Part shown: in pieces, positions 39,912 to 49,612 of the stretch
Layout: each line of letters starts with the position of its first letter
Numbering within the stretch: position 1 is the first letter of the stretch
Assembly: GCA_023269715.1 (NCBI GenBank)
Contig: JAGDVO010000011.1
Span: forward strand, 25,879-89,878
Length of the DNA: 64,000 nucleotides
DNA from: Thermosulfidibacter sp.
GTDB lineage: Bacteria > Thermosulfidibacterota > Thermosulfidibacteria > Thermosulfidibacterales > Thermosulfidibacteraceae
Direction of reading: 5' to 3'
Program-made: the position numbers and the translations under genes
Notes under the pieces: generated by a model
What the model saw: only the letters and a program-made list of their open reading frames with translations
Database searches by the model: none
What the model was told of the DNA's origin: nothing

Positions 39912-39933
39912 TTTCAACTACAACTAGTTGAAA
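39912..39933. promoter_or_regulatory. Perfect inverted repeat upstream of peroxiredoxin (possible operator)
   Basis: TTTCAACTA (39912-39920) and TAGTTGAAA (39925-39933) form a 9-bp perfect dyad with a 4-nt centre. It lies upstream of the peroxiredoxin start, so it could bind a regulator. It does not match a known PerR or OxyR box exactly. Without a T run it is a poor terminator. Confidence 0.35.
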
Positions 39934-39950
39934 ATTTAAAAAGGATATAA

Positions 39951-40391
39951 TTATTTAAGCATGATTGGGGTTCATCCCAGACTAGTCTGAGTAATATCGA
40001 AGACCTAAAAGCAAGATTGCTCATTGAAAAGCCGAAGGAAACAGAAAGAAGAGTTATAGCACGTGAGATGGCACACAAAATATCAGGGGAAAGATACGCT
40101 GGAAATGTCCAATATAGCTACACTAGGGAACCCGACAGCAAGATGTATATTACAGGTGGAAAAGTTTCAGTAGACACATCTGAGGAAAGCGACCCCTGAA
40201 AAGAAACCATAAAGAAGATGGAGATAGTAAGAAGGACAGCATTAGCACCAGCTGATCCATCTCCCCGGGACATAAGAGTCGCCCAGATAGCAAGTTTGAA
40301 GGAAATGAAAGCAAAAATGGAACTGATACGGAAAGAATTAGAAGAAAATACTAAAAGAATGGGAGATAAAAATTCAAACTTAAAAAGTTAG
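39951..40391 (+). pseudogene. Decayed SprA-family (putative metalloprotease) gene
   Basis: The plus-strand frame from about 39951 reads through one TGA (40197-40199) to a TAG at 40389 and encodes a protein matching SprA-related sequences. Before the TGA are AHK, YSYTREPDSKMYITGGKVSVDTS; after it come ETIKKM, RRTALAPADPSPRD. In the family an HExxH motif is expected; here it reads REMAH, so the first His is lost. No ATG lies at the start of the frame (first possible start is a TTG at 40017). The 39863-40387 gap otherwise holds only the peroxiredoxin operator. Confidence 0.65.
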
Positions 40392-40879
40392 ATCATATTT
40401 TTCTTTGCATATTCTATAAGACCGCCAGCCCTAATTATATCCATCATGAATCCCGGGATAGGAACAAAACTGTACTCCTCATCTTTTGTGATATTCCTTA
40501 TCTTGCCACCTTCCAGATCGATCTCTATTTCATCGCCTTCATCGATTCTATCAACAGCATTAGGCGCCTCTATAACCGGTAAACCAATGTTAAAAGCATT
40601 TCTGTAAAAAATCCTCGCAAAACTTTTAGCCACAACTGCAGAAACCCCAGTGTATTTTATAGCAATAGGCGCATGTTCTCTAGAACTACCACAACCAAAG
40701 TTTTCTCCAGCCACAATTATATCGCCTTTAGAAACCTTTTTGACAAATTCCACATCAATATCTTCCATACAGTGTTTTGCAAGTTCATGGGGATCAGAGG
40801 TATTCATATACCTTGCTGGAATTATGACATCCGTATCCACATGGTTTCCAAACTTCCAAACTCTTCCTCTTATCTTCAT
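40388..40879 (-). CDS. leuD: 3-isopropylmalate dehydratase small subunit
   Basis: Swivel subunit of the leucine-pathway isomerase. The 163-aa protein has [10 protein letters not shown] near residue 15 and [14 protein letters not shown] near 57, as in LeuD. It is 9 nt after leuC and is the last gene of the trp-leu transcription unit. Its stop overlaps the last bases of the SprA remnant. It could also serve homoaconitase-type or citramalate routes, but leuA and leuB point to leucine. Confidence 0.93.
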   Translation of the reverse strand: MKIRGRVWKFGNHVDTDVIIPARYMNTSDPHELAKHCMEDIDVEFVKKVSKGDIIVAGENFGCGSSREHAPIAIKYTGVSAVVAKSFARIFYRNAFNIGLPVIEAPNAVDRIDEGDEIEIDLEGGKIRNITKDEEYSFVPIPGFMMDIIRAGGLIEYAKKNMI

Positions 40880-40888
40880 AAAACCCTC

Positions 40889-42151
40889 CTAGATGGCTTC
40901 CTCAGGATGAGCTATTCTACCAAGAACAGCGCTTGCTGCAGCAACATAAGGATTAGCAAGATAAACCTCACTCTTTGGATGTCCCATCCTACCCACGAAA
41001 TTCCTGTTGGTAGTAGCTACTGCCCTCTCACCCTCAGCAAGTATACCCATATGACCCCCGAGACAGGGACCACAAGTCGGTGGACTTATCACAGCACCAG
41101 CATCCAAGAATATCTCAATCAATCCTTCTTCAAGAGCCTGCCTATAAACATTAGGAGTAGCAGGTATAACTATTAATCTTACATCTTTCGCTGCTTTTTT
41201 ACCCCTCAGTATTTCCGCAGCCTGTCTGAGATCAGTTATCCTACCATTGGTACAGGAACCTATCACAACCTGATCTATCTTTATGTCCTTAGCTTCACTC
41301 ACAGGCTTTACATTTTCAGGTAAATAGGGGAAAGCTACAAGAGGCTCCATACCAGTAATATCAACCTCGATTATCTTCTTATATTCAGCGTCCTTATCGG
41401 AGCATAGATAATTGGGCTCTCTTTTCGCTCTACCCCCAACATAAGCCTTTGTAATTTCATCGGGCTCGATCAAACCAGCCTTACCACCAGCCTCTATAGC
41501 CATGTTACATATGGTAAATCTCTCGTCCATAGAAAGTCCCCTTATAACTTCACCGGCAAACTCCATAGCCTTATATCTAGCACCATCAACTCCTATCATA
41601 CCTATAATCTTGAGGATTATATCTTTACCAGTAACGAATTCCCCCCTAATGCCCTTTACTTCGAACTTTATAGTCTCAGGCACCTTAAGCCATATCTTAC
41701 CGGTTGCCATCACAAAACCAAGATCCGTCGAACCAACACCAGTAGCGAAGGCAGCAATAGCACCGTATGTACAGGTATGGGAATCAGCTCCTATAACAAG
41801 ATCTGAGGGTACGACAAGGCCCAACTCAGGTAGTAGAGCATGTTCAATTCCAACATCCCCCCCTTCAAAATAGTTGACTATACCGTATTTTTTCGCAAAC
41901 TCCCTCACAAACTTTACCTGCATCGCAGAAGATATATCCTTATTGGGGGTAAAATGATCCATAACAAGTACAATTCGTTCCCTATTAAAAACATCATTTT
42001 TGCCTATAGACTCAAAAGCTTTTATAGCAAGAGGGGCAGTAACATCATTTGCCAAAGCAATATCAACATCACATAACAGAATCTCTCCCGGTTTCACAAA
42101 ATCCCTTTTAGCCTTGACAGCTAAAATTTTCTCAGCAAGAGTCATCCCCAT
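40889..42151 (-). CDS. leuC: 3-isopropylmalate dehydratase large subunit
   Basis: Binds the [4Fe-4S] cluster and isomerises 2- to 3-isopropylmalate together with LeuD. The 420-aa protein is the short archaeal/bacterial type. [11 protein letters not shown] near 120, IGSCTNGR near 296 and [10 protein letters not shown] near 358 supply the cluster Cys. It is 2 nt after leuA. Paralogous to the acn product at 2.6-4.6 kb. Confidence 0.93.
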   Translation of the reverse strand: MGMTLAEKILAVKAKRDFVKPGEILLCDVDIALANDVTAPLAIKAFESIGKNDVFNRERIVLVMDHFTPNKDISSAMQVKFVREFAKKYGIVNYFEGGDVGIEHALLPELGLVVPSDLVIGADSHTCTYGAIAAFATGVGSTDLGFVMATGKIWLKVPETIKFEVKGIRGEFVTGKDIILKIIGMIGVDGARYKAMEFAGEVIRGLSMDERFTICNMAIEAGGKAGLIEPDEITKAYVGGRAKREPNYLCSDKDAEYKKIIEVDITGMEPLVAFPYLPENVKPVSEAKDIKIDQVVIGSCTNGRITDLRQAAEILRGKKAAKDVRLIVIPATPNVYRQALEEGLIEIFLDAGAVISPPTCGPCLGGHMGILAEGERAVATTNRNFVGRMGHPKSEVYLANPYVAAASAVLGRIAHPEEAI

Positions 42152-42153
42152 AA

Positions 42154-43644
42154 CTACATCTCCAAATCTGATTTATTTATAGCCCTTAGATAGGCATCTA
42201 TACTAGATCTAACTATATCAACACCTATGGCTCTACCAGAAAACTCCTCACCTCTTAACCTTATCTTGAGAAAAACCTCTCCTAGAGCCTCTTTTCCACT
42301 TGTCACCGACATTATATTATAGGTAACAAGGAACACATTTATACCTAACGCTTCGTTTATAGCTTTGTAAACCGCATCTATTGGACCATCCCCCGTTGCT
42401 GATCCACTAAATCTTTTACCGTTATACTCTAATATAACCTTGGCATTCGGCTTGGAATCAGCCTTCATCTCAATATAATAATCCACCAGTTTTATCTTAT
42501 CGTTTCTTTCGTAGAAAACTTCCTCAACTATAGCCTCTATATCATCCTCAACTATCTGCTGTTTAACCTCCGCTAGTTCTCTAAACTTAGAATAAGCCCT
42601 ATCCATCTCCTCTTCAGTTAAGCTATAACCAAGTTCTACTAGTTTTTCCTTGAATATGGGTTTACCAGAAAATCTGGATAGGACTATTCTCCTCGGAGTT
42701 AATCCTATCATCTCGGGATCTATTATCTCGTAAGTAGTCCTCTCCCTAACAACAGCGATCCTCATATACTCAGCCTTATGGTAAAAGACACTATCGCCTA
42801 CTATAGGTTTGTGAGGTGGTATAGGATACCCTGCTAGCTTAGAAAAAGATTTCACTACCCTAGCGAGTGATTTTAAGTTAACATCCAACTTCACACCGAG
42901 GTCACCTAGAGTAACTAAGGCTACAACCACCTCTTCAAGAGAAGCATTGCCTGCCCTTGTACCTATCCCAAGAAGAGTAACGTGTACCTGTCTTGCCCCC
43001 TCCCTTATAGCTTCAACAGAGTTAGCTACAGCCATACCAAGATCATTATGGCAGTGTATGCTTATGATAGATCGATCTCCTATACGCCCTTTTAGTTTTC
43101 TTACAACCTTTCCAACCATATACGGAGAACCTATGCCAACGGTATCCGCTATGTTTATAACGTCAACCCTGAAATCCAATGCTACATCCACAACCTTTTC
43201 CATAAAATCCTCATCGGCTCTCAACGCATCTTCCAAGGTAAGTTCAACCTCAAAACCACCTTCTTTAGCATACTCTATCATTCCTCCAAGAAGATCTATA
43301 TTCCTAACCACTTCAAGAACTGTAAGATGTATTCTAGATACTGGTACAAATAGATGGATTCTGCCTGCCTTTGCATTAGCTATAGATTCCTTCGCAATAT
43401 CTATCTCTCTCTTTTCTGGCTTGGAAAGAACCGTAACTTTACTCCTATCACCTACAGCCTTTACTATCTCCTTTACCACATTAGCCTCATCGACGCTTAT
43501 AGCAGGATAACCTATATCTATAACATCCACAGAAAGTTCAGAAAGAAGCTCCGCAACTTGTATCCTTTCAGAAGTAGTAAGAGTCAAAACCGGAGACTGT
43601 AGACCATCCCTTAAGGTAGTATCAAGAATCCAAACCTTTTCCAC
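42154..43644 (-). CDS. leuA: 2-isopropylmalate synthase-like protein (divergent)
   Basis: Condenses acetyl-CoA with a 2-oxo acid, first step of leucine synthesis. The 496-aa protein has the barrel motif DTTLRDG near residue 8, HCHNDLG near 190 and [13 protein letters not shown] near 217, then a C-terminal regulatory domain that includes SGSATGDGP near 413. The HEAGIH and GKHSG motifs of typical LeuA are replaced by HKAEYM and RFSGK, so it is a divergent member. leuC and leuD in the operon favour isopropylmalate, but citramalate or homocitrate synthase is not excluded. Confidence 0.75.
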   Translation of the reverse strand: MEKVWILDTTLRDGLQSPVLTLTTSERIQVAELLSELSVDVIDIGYPAISVDEANVVKEIVKAVGDRSKVTVLSKPEKREIDIAKESIANAKAGRIHLFVPVSRIHLTVLEVVRNIDLLGGMIEYAKEGGFEVELTLEDALRADEDFMEKVVDVALDFRVDVINIADTVGIGSPYMVGKVVRKLKGRIGDRSIISIHCHNDLGMAVANSVEAIREGARQVHVTLLGIGTRAGNASLEEVVVALVTLGDLGVKLDVNLKSLARVVKSFSKLAGYPIPPHKPIVGDSVFYHKAEYMRIAVVRERTTYEIIDPEMIGLTPRRIVLSRFSGKPIFKEKLVELGYSLTEEEMDRAYSKFRELAEVKQQIVEDDIEAIVEEVFYERNDKIKLVDYYIEMKADSKPNAKVILEYNGKRFSGSATGDGPIDAVYKAINEALGINVFLVTYNIMSVTSGKEALGEVFLKIRLRGEEFSGRAIGVDIVRSSIDAYLRAINKSDLEM

Positions 43645-43648
43645 AGAA

Positions 43649-44854
43649 CTACTCCAGAGCTTTTATCGCTTCTTCTATTCTATCAAGACCCTTCTTTATA
43701 TTTTCCATACTGGTCGCAAAGGACAGCCTAGCACACCTATCATCACCAAAAGCCTCTCCAGGTACAATAGCCACCTTAAACTCCTCTAGTAGATAGGCTG
43801 CAAAATCAAGAGAGTTATTTATCACTTTATCCTTGTATCTTTTACCATAACACTTGGAGAAATTGGGAAATACATAAAAGGCACCGTGAGGATTGAAACA
43901 GGTTACGCCAGGTATGGAATTCAATCTACCAACTATGTAATTCCTTCTCTCTTCAAAAGCTCTAACCATTTCAAAAACCTTATCCTGAGGACCTTTGAGA
44001 GCACTAACTGCAGCCCACTGAGCTATTGACGTTGGATTGGAAGTGGACTGGCTTTGAAGATCGGTCATAACCCTAACTATTTCCTTATTTCCACACACCC
44101 AACCTATCCTCCAACCGGTCATAGAATAAGTTTTGGAAACGGCATTTACATGAAGGGTCCTTTCCCTAAGTTCTGGACTGATGCTTGCTATGGATACATG
44201 TTTTCTACCATCAAAGAGTATCTTTTCATAAACCTCATCGGATATTACCCACATGTTTGGATTCTTCCTCAGTATAACTTCTCCGAGTTTTTCCAACTCC
44301 TCTTTGGAATAGGTCGCACCTGTAGGATTGGAAGGATAGTTAAGAATTATGGCCTTGGTCCTTTCATTTATAACCTCTTCGAGTTGTTCCGGCTTTACCT
44401 TGAACTCATCCTCCTCTCTAGTCTCTATTATCCTTGGTACAGCTCCCGTAAGATTTATCTGATCTATATAAGAAACCCAGTAGGGAGCAGGGATTATCAC
44501 TTCATCACCCTCTTCAAACAGAGCCATAGCTATATTATAAAGAGAATGCTTAGCCCCGACAGAGACAATAACCTCGTTTCTATCATATTTCAGCCCAAAA
44601 TCGTTTAACGTCTTTTCTATTATAGCATCCTTCAACTCATTTATACCACCAACAGGAGTATATTTGGTGTAACCCTTTTTCATAGCCTCAATTGCAGCCT
44701 CTTTTACATGTTCAGGTGTATCAAAATCAGGCTCACCGGCTCCAAAACCTATAATATCCACACCCTGCGCCTTGAGAGCATTAGCCTTTGCAGTTATGGC
44801 TAATGTTGGAGATGGCTTTAAAAGTTCCGTTCTCTTAGCAAACTTAATAACCAT
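43649..44854 (-). CDS. aspC: Class I aminotransferase (aspartate/aromatic type)
   Basis: A 401-aa PLP enzyme of the aspartate aminotransferase alpha family, with YPSNPTGATY near 172, the PLP-lysine in SKTYSMTGWRIGW near 236, and Arg in the C-terminal SRLSFA-like motif (ARLSFATS near 377). It starts after TAGGAGGTG. It lies between trpA and leuA with no terminator, so it may finish aspartate, tyrosine, phenylalanine or leucine synthesis. Substrate range cannot be told. Confidence 0.85.
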   Translation of the reverse strand: MVIKFAKRTELLKPSPTLAITAKANALKAQGVDIIGFGAGEPDFDTPEHVKEAAIEAMKKGYTKYTPVGGINELKDAIIEKTLNDFGLKYDRNEVIVSVGAKHSLYNIAMALFEEGDEVIIPAPYWVSYIDQINLTGAVPRIIETREEDEFKVKPEQLEEVINERTKAIILNYPSNPTGATYSKEELEKLGEVILRKNPNMWVISDEVYEKILFDGRKHVSIASISPELRERTLHVNAVSKTYSMTGWRIGWVCGNKEIVRVMTDLQSQSTSNPTSIAQWAAVSALKGPQDKVFEMVRAFEERRNYIVGRLNSIPGVTCFNPHGAFYVFPNFSKCYGKRYKDKVINNSLDFAAYLLEEFKVAIVPGEAFGDDRCARLSFATSMENIKKGLDRIEEAIKALE

Positions 44855-44905
44855 AACACACCTCCTAACAAAAAAGAGAAATTGTTAACATGCTTAGAAG
44901 GCATA

Positions 44906-45628
44906 CTAATAATTTTTGTTTTCAATGTCAACCAACTCCTTCAGCAACCCTTCGAAACTATCCAAACCCTCCTCCAACCTTCTCACAGCTTCAGTACCAA
45001 CCACATAGCCATCAGCAAGAGCAAGGGCAACTTTAGCATCATCCAGCTTTTTCACACCAAAACCTAGAACAACTGGAACTTTTGTCTTGCCTTTCAGATA
45101 GTTGAGTTTTTCCTTAGTCTCTTCATCAAGGTTCATCGAGCTACCGGTTATTCCTCTAATAGAGATGAAATATATAAATCCCCTTTCAACCCTTTTTAAT
45201 TCATCCAACTCCCAAAACCTACTTTCTGGCGTAGCGAAATGAACTATAGGAACATCTAATCCCATTTTTCTAAGGAACCAGTGCATTCTGTTTGGAAGGT
45301 CGGCAACTATCACACCCTCTATACCGATATCCTTCAAAGTTCTATTCAAATTGAAAACATTTCGAGATAATATTATATTAGCGTAAGTCATTAGATAAAC
45401 TCTAAGACTGAGCTTTAATGTACCTAAAGTCTTTATTATGCCCTCTAGTGTAACACCTCTTTCTATGGCTAACTGTGCCCTTTTCGCGAGGAAAGGGCCA
45501 TCAGCAACGGGATCGGAAAAAGGGATACCAATTTCGACAAAATCGAAACCATACTTCTCTATTAATCTTAAAGCACCTATAAAACTATCCTTATCGGGAT
45601 AGTTACCAATGAGATAAAAACCTCTCAT
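44906..45628 (-). CDS. trpA: Tryptophan synthase alpha subunit
   Basis: Cleaves indole-3-glycerol phosphate to indole for TrpB. The 240-aa protein has the N-terminal [16 protein letters not shown] near 31, with catalytic Glu and Asp, and the GFGVKK phosphate loop near 195. It overlaps trpB by 4 nt and ends the trp genes, 51 nt before the aminotransferase. Confidence 0.95.
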   Translation of the reverse strand: MRGFYLIGNYPDKDSFIGALRLIEKYGFDFVEIGIPFSDPVADGPFLAKRAQLAIERGVTLEGIIKTLGTLKLSLRVYLMTYANIILSRNVFNLNRTLKDIGIEGVIVADLPNRMHWFLRKMGLDVPIVHFATPESRFWELDELKRVERGFIYFISIRGITGSSMNLDEETKEKLNYLKGKTKVPVVLGFGVKKLDDAKVALALADGYVVGTEAVRRLEEGLDSFEGLLKELVDIENKNY

Positions 45629-46779
45629 GATAGCCTCCCTAGAATTATACTAAGGTCCTTATCACCCCTACCTGAAAGATTAACCAGTACCCTTTTACCC
45701 CTTAAATTTTCACTTTCTCTTATCACATAGGAAATGGCATGGGCAGATTCAAGTGCAGGGATTATTCCTTCAAGTCTTGCAAGTTCCCTTACAGCAAATA
45801 GAACCTCGTCATCATACACCCTAGTATATATAACCCTTCCTGCTTCTTTTAAGTAGGCATGCTCAGGTCCAACTCCTGGATAGTCAAGGCCAGCTGATAT
45901 AGAATGTACATCAACAACCTGTCCGTTGTCATCATAGAGCAAATAGCTATAATTACCGTGTAGGACTCCCAACTTCCCAAAGGATAGTGTACTAGCATGC
46001 TCGCCTAATCTATCGCCAAAACCACCAGCTTCCACTCCAACTAGAACTACATCATCTTCTAAAAAGCCTCTAAATATGCCTATCGCATTACTCCCACCAC
46101 CCACACAGGCAACTACCACATCGGGAAGGAATCCAATTTCAAGGCACTGTTTTCTAGCTTCAAATCCTATGACAGACTGGAAGTAAGCCACTATCTCTGG
46201 AAAAGGATAGGGTCCAACAACGGATCCTATGAGATAGTGTGTAGTTTTAACATTTGTAACCCAGTCTCTCAGAGCCGAATTTATGGCATCCTTGAGAGTC
46301 TGAGACCCTTCCTCCACCACCACAACCTCAGCACCAAGCAACTTCATCCTTTCAACGTTCATCCTTTGCCTTTGCGCATCCACAAGTCCCATGTATATGG
46401 TACACTCAAGCCCCATAAGAGCCGAGACTGTGGCAGTAGCGACACCATGTTGCCCTGCGCCTGTTTCAGCTATCACCCTCTTTTTACCCATGTACTTTGT
46501 AAGGTAAGCTTGTCCTAGAGTGTTATTTATCTTGTGTGCTCCTGTATGTAGAAGATCTTCCCTTTTTAGATAAAGTTTAACACCGTACTTTTCCGAAAAA
46601 TTCCTACAATAGGTAATGGGAGTTGGTCTACCCGCATAGGTGCGTAAGAGTTCATCCAACTCCCTAAGGGCAACCAAATCCTTCTTGAATCTCTCAAATG
46701 CCTCTTCAAGTTCATCAAGTGCAGGGATCAACGTCTCTGGTACAAACTGCCCCCCAAATTCACCATAAAAGCCCTTCAT
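45625..46779 (-). CDS. trpB: Tryptophan synthase beta subunit
   Basis: PLP enzyme joining indole and serine. The 384-aa protein has [16 protein letters not shown] with the PLP lysine near 86, GAGQHG near 107, and CVGGGSNA near 226, all TrpB1-type. It overlaps trpF by 4 nt and trpA by 4 nt, so the three are translationally coupled. Confidence 0.96.
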   Translation of the reverse strand: MKGFYGEFGGQFVPETLIPALDELEEAFERFKKDLVALRELDELLRTYAGRPTPITYCRNFSEKYGVKLYLKREDLLHTGAHKINNTLGQAYLTKYMGKKRVIAETGAGQHGVATATVSALMGLECTIYMGLVDAQRQRMNVERMKLLGAEVVVVEEGSQTLKDAINSALRDWVTNVKTTHYLIGSVVGPYPFPEIVAYFQSVIGFEARKQCLEIGFLPDVVVACVGGGSNAIGIFRGFLEDDVVLVGVEAGGFGDRLGEHASTLSFGKLGVLHGNYSYLLYDDNGQVVDVHSISAGLDYPGVGPEHAYLKEAGRVIYTRVYDDEVLFAVRELARLEGIIPALESAHAISYVIRESENLRGKRVLVNLSGRGDKDLSIILGRLS

Positions 46780-47336
46780 TTTTCTATCCTCCTTATAGTT
46801 TCTACAAATCTCCTTATAAGCTCTCTATCCTTGATGCCAGGGGCGATCTCAACACCACTTGAAACATCGATACCAAAGGGTCTGTACCTTTCTATGACGG
46901 AGAGAACATTACCTTCGTTCAAACCACCTGAAACTATGACCCTATCCCTTCTGTAACCAAATAGATCTAGTGGTAACTCAACAAACCTATTACTACCCAT
47001 ACTGAAATCTATAAGGTAGTAATCGGCATCAAATTCGACTTTACCTTTAACTCCAAGTATAACTCTCTTACCCAGATTATTTTTTGGAATCTCATAAATT
47101 TGGATAAAATCAAGGTATTCGACTATTTTTGAATGCATTTGCAAATCTAAATTGTCCTTAAAAACGCCAACTATAGCTATCTTACCCGCCGCACTTTCTA
47201 TGACTCTCCTTGCCATAGAGATACTCACGTACCTTGGGCTCTTAGGATGGAAAACAAGTCCTATAGCTGAAACCCCAAGGCTAGCAATATAAAGCGCAGT
47301 ATCAGGATCCCTTATTCCGCAGATCTTTATAAACAC
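46776..47336 (-). CDS. trpF: Phosphoribosylanthranilate isomerase
   Basis: Amadori rearrangement in tryptophan synthesis. The 186-aa barrel starts at a GTG with GAGAGG upstream and has the catalytic Cys at residue 6 (KICG), [10 protein letters not shown] near 27, and the phosphate loop VSGGLN near 135, with GIDVSSGVE near 155. The first 35 nt, including KICG, overlap trpC in another frame. It is shorter than many TrpF proteins, as in thermophiles. Confidence 0.93.
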   Translation of the reverse strand: MFIKICGIRDPDTALYIASLGVSAIGLVFHPKSPRYVSISMARRVIESAAGKIAIVGVFKDNLDLQMHSKIVEYLDFIQIYEIPKNNLGKRVILGVKGKVEFDADYYLIDFSMGSNRFVELPLDLFGYRRDRVIVSGGLNEGNVLSVIERYRPFGIDVSSGVEIAPGIKDRELIRRFVETIRRIEK

Positions 47337-48072
47337 TGGTAAACCTCTCTATAATAAGTGTGGGGTTTCCACTTTTCATTAAAACCTCGCCTATGAGAAA
47401 TGCCCTCGCTCCAGCTAGGGTAAATTCCTTAATATCCTCTTCACTTTCTATTCCACTTTCAGCAACGACAAAGTATTTATCCCTGATCAAGGAAATAACC
47501 CTCTTTGCGTGTTTCTTATCAACATGTAGTATTTTTAGATCACGCGAATTGACCCCAACTATGAATGGGTTCAAAGAAGATATCCTTTCCAGTTCATCTT
47601 CACTATGAATCTCGACGAGAACCTCTAATCCAAGATCGATAGCAAAATTGTACAAATCAACTAGTTCAAGGGATGATAAGAGTTTTGAGATAAGTAAAAT
47701 AGCATCAGCACCATAGTTGTAGGCTTTAACTATCTGTCTTTCTGAAATTATGAACTCCTTGCAAAGGATGGGTATATTAAACTTCTCCTTAACTATACTT
47801 ATATACTCCCAGCTACCTCCAAAGAAATTAGAATCGACAAGGATACTTATCGCTCCAGCTCCTCCTTCAACGTACTTCCTAGCTTGAGTAACTGGATCAA
47901 CCCTTATTATAAGACCCTTACTAGGAGAAGCCTGTTTGATTTCCGCAATAATTGGAGCTTCTATAAGGGAACTTTTAAAACTCAAAAGTGGAAAAGGTCT
48001 ATTCCTAGTAATACGTCCTATCGCTTCAACTTCTCTCTCCTTTATCTCCCTAACTTTCTTTAGAAAATCCAT
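47302..48072 (-). CDS. trpC: Indole-3-glycerol phosphate synthase
   Basis: Ring-closing decarboxylation to indole-3-glycerol phosphate. The 256-aa protein has IAEIKQASPSKG near 43 with the catalytic Lys, LCKEFI near 105, and VGVNSRDLK near 172. It sits 2 nt after trpD and overlaps trpF by 35 nt. Confidence 0.94.
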   Translation of the reverse strand: MDFLKKVREIKEREVEAIGRITRNRPFPLLSFKSSLIEAPIIAEIKQASPSKGLIIRVDPVTQARKYVEGGAGAISILVDSNFFGGSWEYISIVKEKFNIPILCKEFIISERQIVKAYNYGADAILLISKLLSSLELVDLYNFAIDLGLEVLVEIHSEDELERISSLNPFIVGVNSRDLKILHVDKKHAKRVISLIRDKYFVVAESGIESEEDIKEFTLAGARAFLIGEVLMKSGNPTLIIERFTSVYKDLRNKGS

Positions 48073-48074
48073 AG

Positions 48075-49058
48075 CTATTCTCCCACTAAATTCCTGAATG
48101 TATCTCCCGCAAGACCACTCTTGATAGCCTCAATCGCCATAGAATAAGCCCTGTCTACATCTTCTACGCCCTTTGCGTATAGTGAAAAGGCACTATTTAA
48201 AGCTATTACTTTGGCATCGTCACCTGAATGATCAAAAAGGGAAGATCTAAACCTCTCAATGGCCTCATCCTCACTGGTCACTATGGGCGGAGTTAGCCTA
48301 GATCCGGTTATACTTAAGGGATTAAACCTGTAACTTTTAACACCCTCTTTCCTAACTTCGTAGACAAGTACCTCATCTGAACCTGTTATTTCATCAAAAC
48401 CACCTTTATCATGCACAATCACCCTATCAAAATCGCCGAGTAGAAAAAGTGCTTCTGCCATAACTTTCATAATTCCAGGGCTGAAAACACCTATCAATTG
48501 GGAAGATGGATTAGCAGGATTAATAAGAGGCCCCAACACGTTGAATATAGTAGGAACTCCTATAAGCTGTCTTAACTCCGCAAATTTACTAAAGGCTGGA
48601 TGGAAAGCTCTAGCGAAGAGAAGAACGTATCCCTTTTCTTTAAAGATCTCTTTTGCGGTATCTGGATCACTAGCTACAGGTAGTCCCAACCTTTCAGCAA
48701 CATCTATCGAGCCAATGAAACCGGTAATTTTTCTGTTGCCGTGTTTAGCGACTTTCTGTCCCAGAGCTCTGAGAATAATAGAGGTAGCTGTAGATATGTT
48801 AAGAGTCCTCTTCCCATCACCACCGGTTCCACAGGTATCAATAACATCTTCATTTAGATCCACTCTTATCATCCTGTCCCTACTTGCAGATATCGCTCCT
48901 GCCAATTCTTCAGGTGTTATACCTTTGTAATTTAGCGCTACTAAAATAGCGCCCGTTAATTCAGTATTTATCGAACAGGCAAAAAAGTCCGTAAAGAGTT
49001 TGTAAGCTTCTTCATAACTAAGATTACTGCCTCTTAAAAGTTTCTGTACAACTTCCAT
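48075..49058 (-). CDS. trpD: Anthranilate phosphoribosyltransferase
   Basis: Attaches phosphoribosyl to anthranilate. The 327-aa protein has the PRPP loop DTCGTGGDGK near 70, KHGNRKITGFIGSIDV near 97, and the VHDKGGFDEI region near 214. The ATG has GGAGGTGTGCT upstream and lies inside the 3' end of trpG (35-nt overlap). It is a separate gene here, not fused to trpG. Confidence 0.94.
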   Translation of the reverse strand: MEVVQKLLRGSNLSYEEAYKLFTDFFACSINTELTGAILVALNYKGITPEELAGAISASRDRMIRVDLNEDVIDTCGTGGDGKRTLNISTATSIILRALGQKVAKHGNRKITGFIGSIDVAERLGLPVASDPDTAKEIFKEKGYVLLFARAFHPAFSKFAELRQLIGVPTIFNVLGPLINPANPSSQLIGVFSPGIMKVMAEALFLLGDFDRVIVHDKGGFDEITGSDEVLVYEVRKEGVKSYRFNPLSITGSRLTPPIVTSEDEAIERFRSSLFDHSGDDAKVIALNSAFSLYAKGVEDVDRAYSMAIEAIKSGLAGDTFRNLVGE

Positions 49059-49611
49059 AGCACACCTCCAAGAAGTTTTTTGCTATCAAATCTCCAAATT
49101 CACTCTCCACACTTTCAGGGTGAAACTGAACCCCGAAGAGCAACTTCTCTCTAAATTCAAAAGCCATTACTTCACCATCACTCCCACTTAAAGCCACAAC
49201 ACGCTTAGGATCTCTTATATCCACTACTAAAGAGTGATACCTTACCGCATAAAATTCATTCGGTAACCCCTTTAAAATAGTAGACTCGCTAACTACCCTT
49301 ATGAGCTCCTTTTTTCCATGCATTATTCTCCCTGCCCTTCTTATCCCATAACCAAGAAAATATCCGATAAGCTGCATACCAAGACAAACTCCAAAAATCG
49401 GGATACTTCCACAAGCTCTTTTCAAGAGCCCAAGGGAATTAACCATGGTGGAAGGATGACTGGGTCCAGGTGAAAGTACTATTCCCTTGTATTTAGATAG
49501 ATCCAAAGGAATCCTGTTTTCCCTCACCACTTCCATATCGACTCCCAGATTCTTAAAAAGTGCGTAAAGGTTGTAGGTAAAAGAATCATAATGATCCACA
49601 AGCATTATCAT
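49024..49611 (-). CDS. trpG: Anthranilate synthase glutamine amidotransferase component
   Basis: Supplies ammonia from glutamine to TrpE. The 195-aa class I amidotransferase has LSPGPSHPS near 46, the nucleophile Cys in FGVCLGMQ near 77, and the catalytic His-Glu in GVQFHPESVES near 165. It lies 1 nt after trpE and may also serve folate synthesis (pabA function). Confidence 0.94.
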   Translation of the reverse strand: MIMLVDHYDSFTYNLYALFKNLGVDMEVVRENRIPLDLSKYKGIVLSPGPSHPSTMVNSLGLLKRACGSIPIFGVCLGMQLIGYFLGYGIRRAGRIMHGKKELIRVVSESTILKGLPNEFYAVRYHSLVVDIRDPKRVVALSGSDGEVMAFEFREKLLFGVQFHPESVESEFGDLIAKNFLEVCYGSCTETFKRQ

Positions 49612-49612
49612 T

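Noticed and set aside
40197-40199. TGA as a selenocysteine codon in the SprA-like gene
   Set aside because: The aligned family position is not Cys, and the gene also lacks a start and its metal-binding His; decay is simpler.
42947-43510. Long plus-strand frame (187 codons) opposite leuA
   Set aside because: leuA has clear family motifs on the minus strand; the plus-strand translation is Ser/Thr/Pro-rich, as expected for an antisense shadow.
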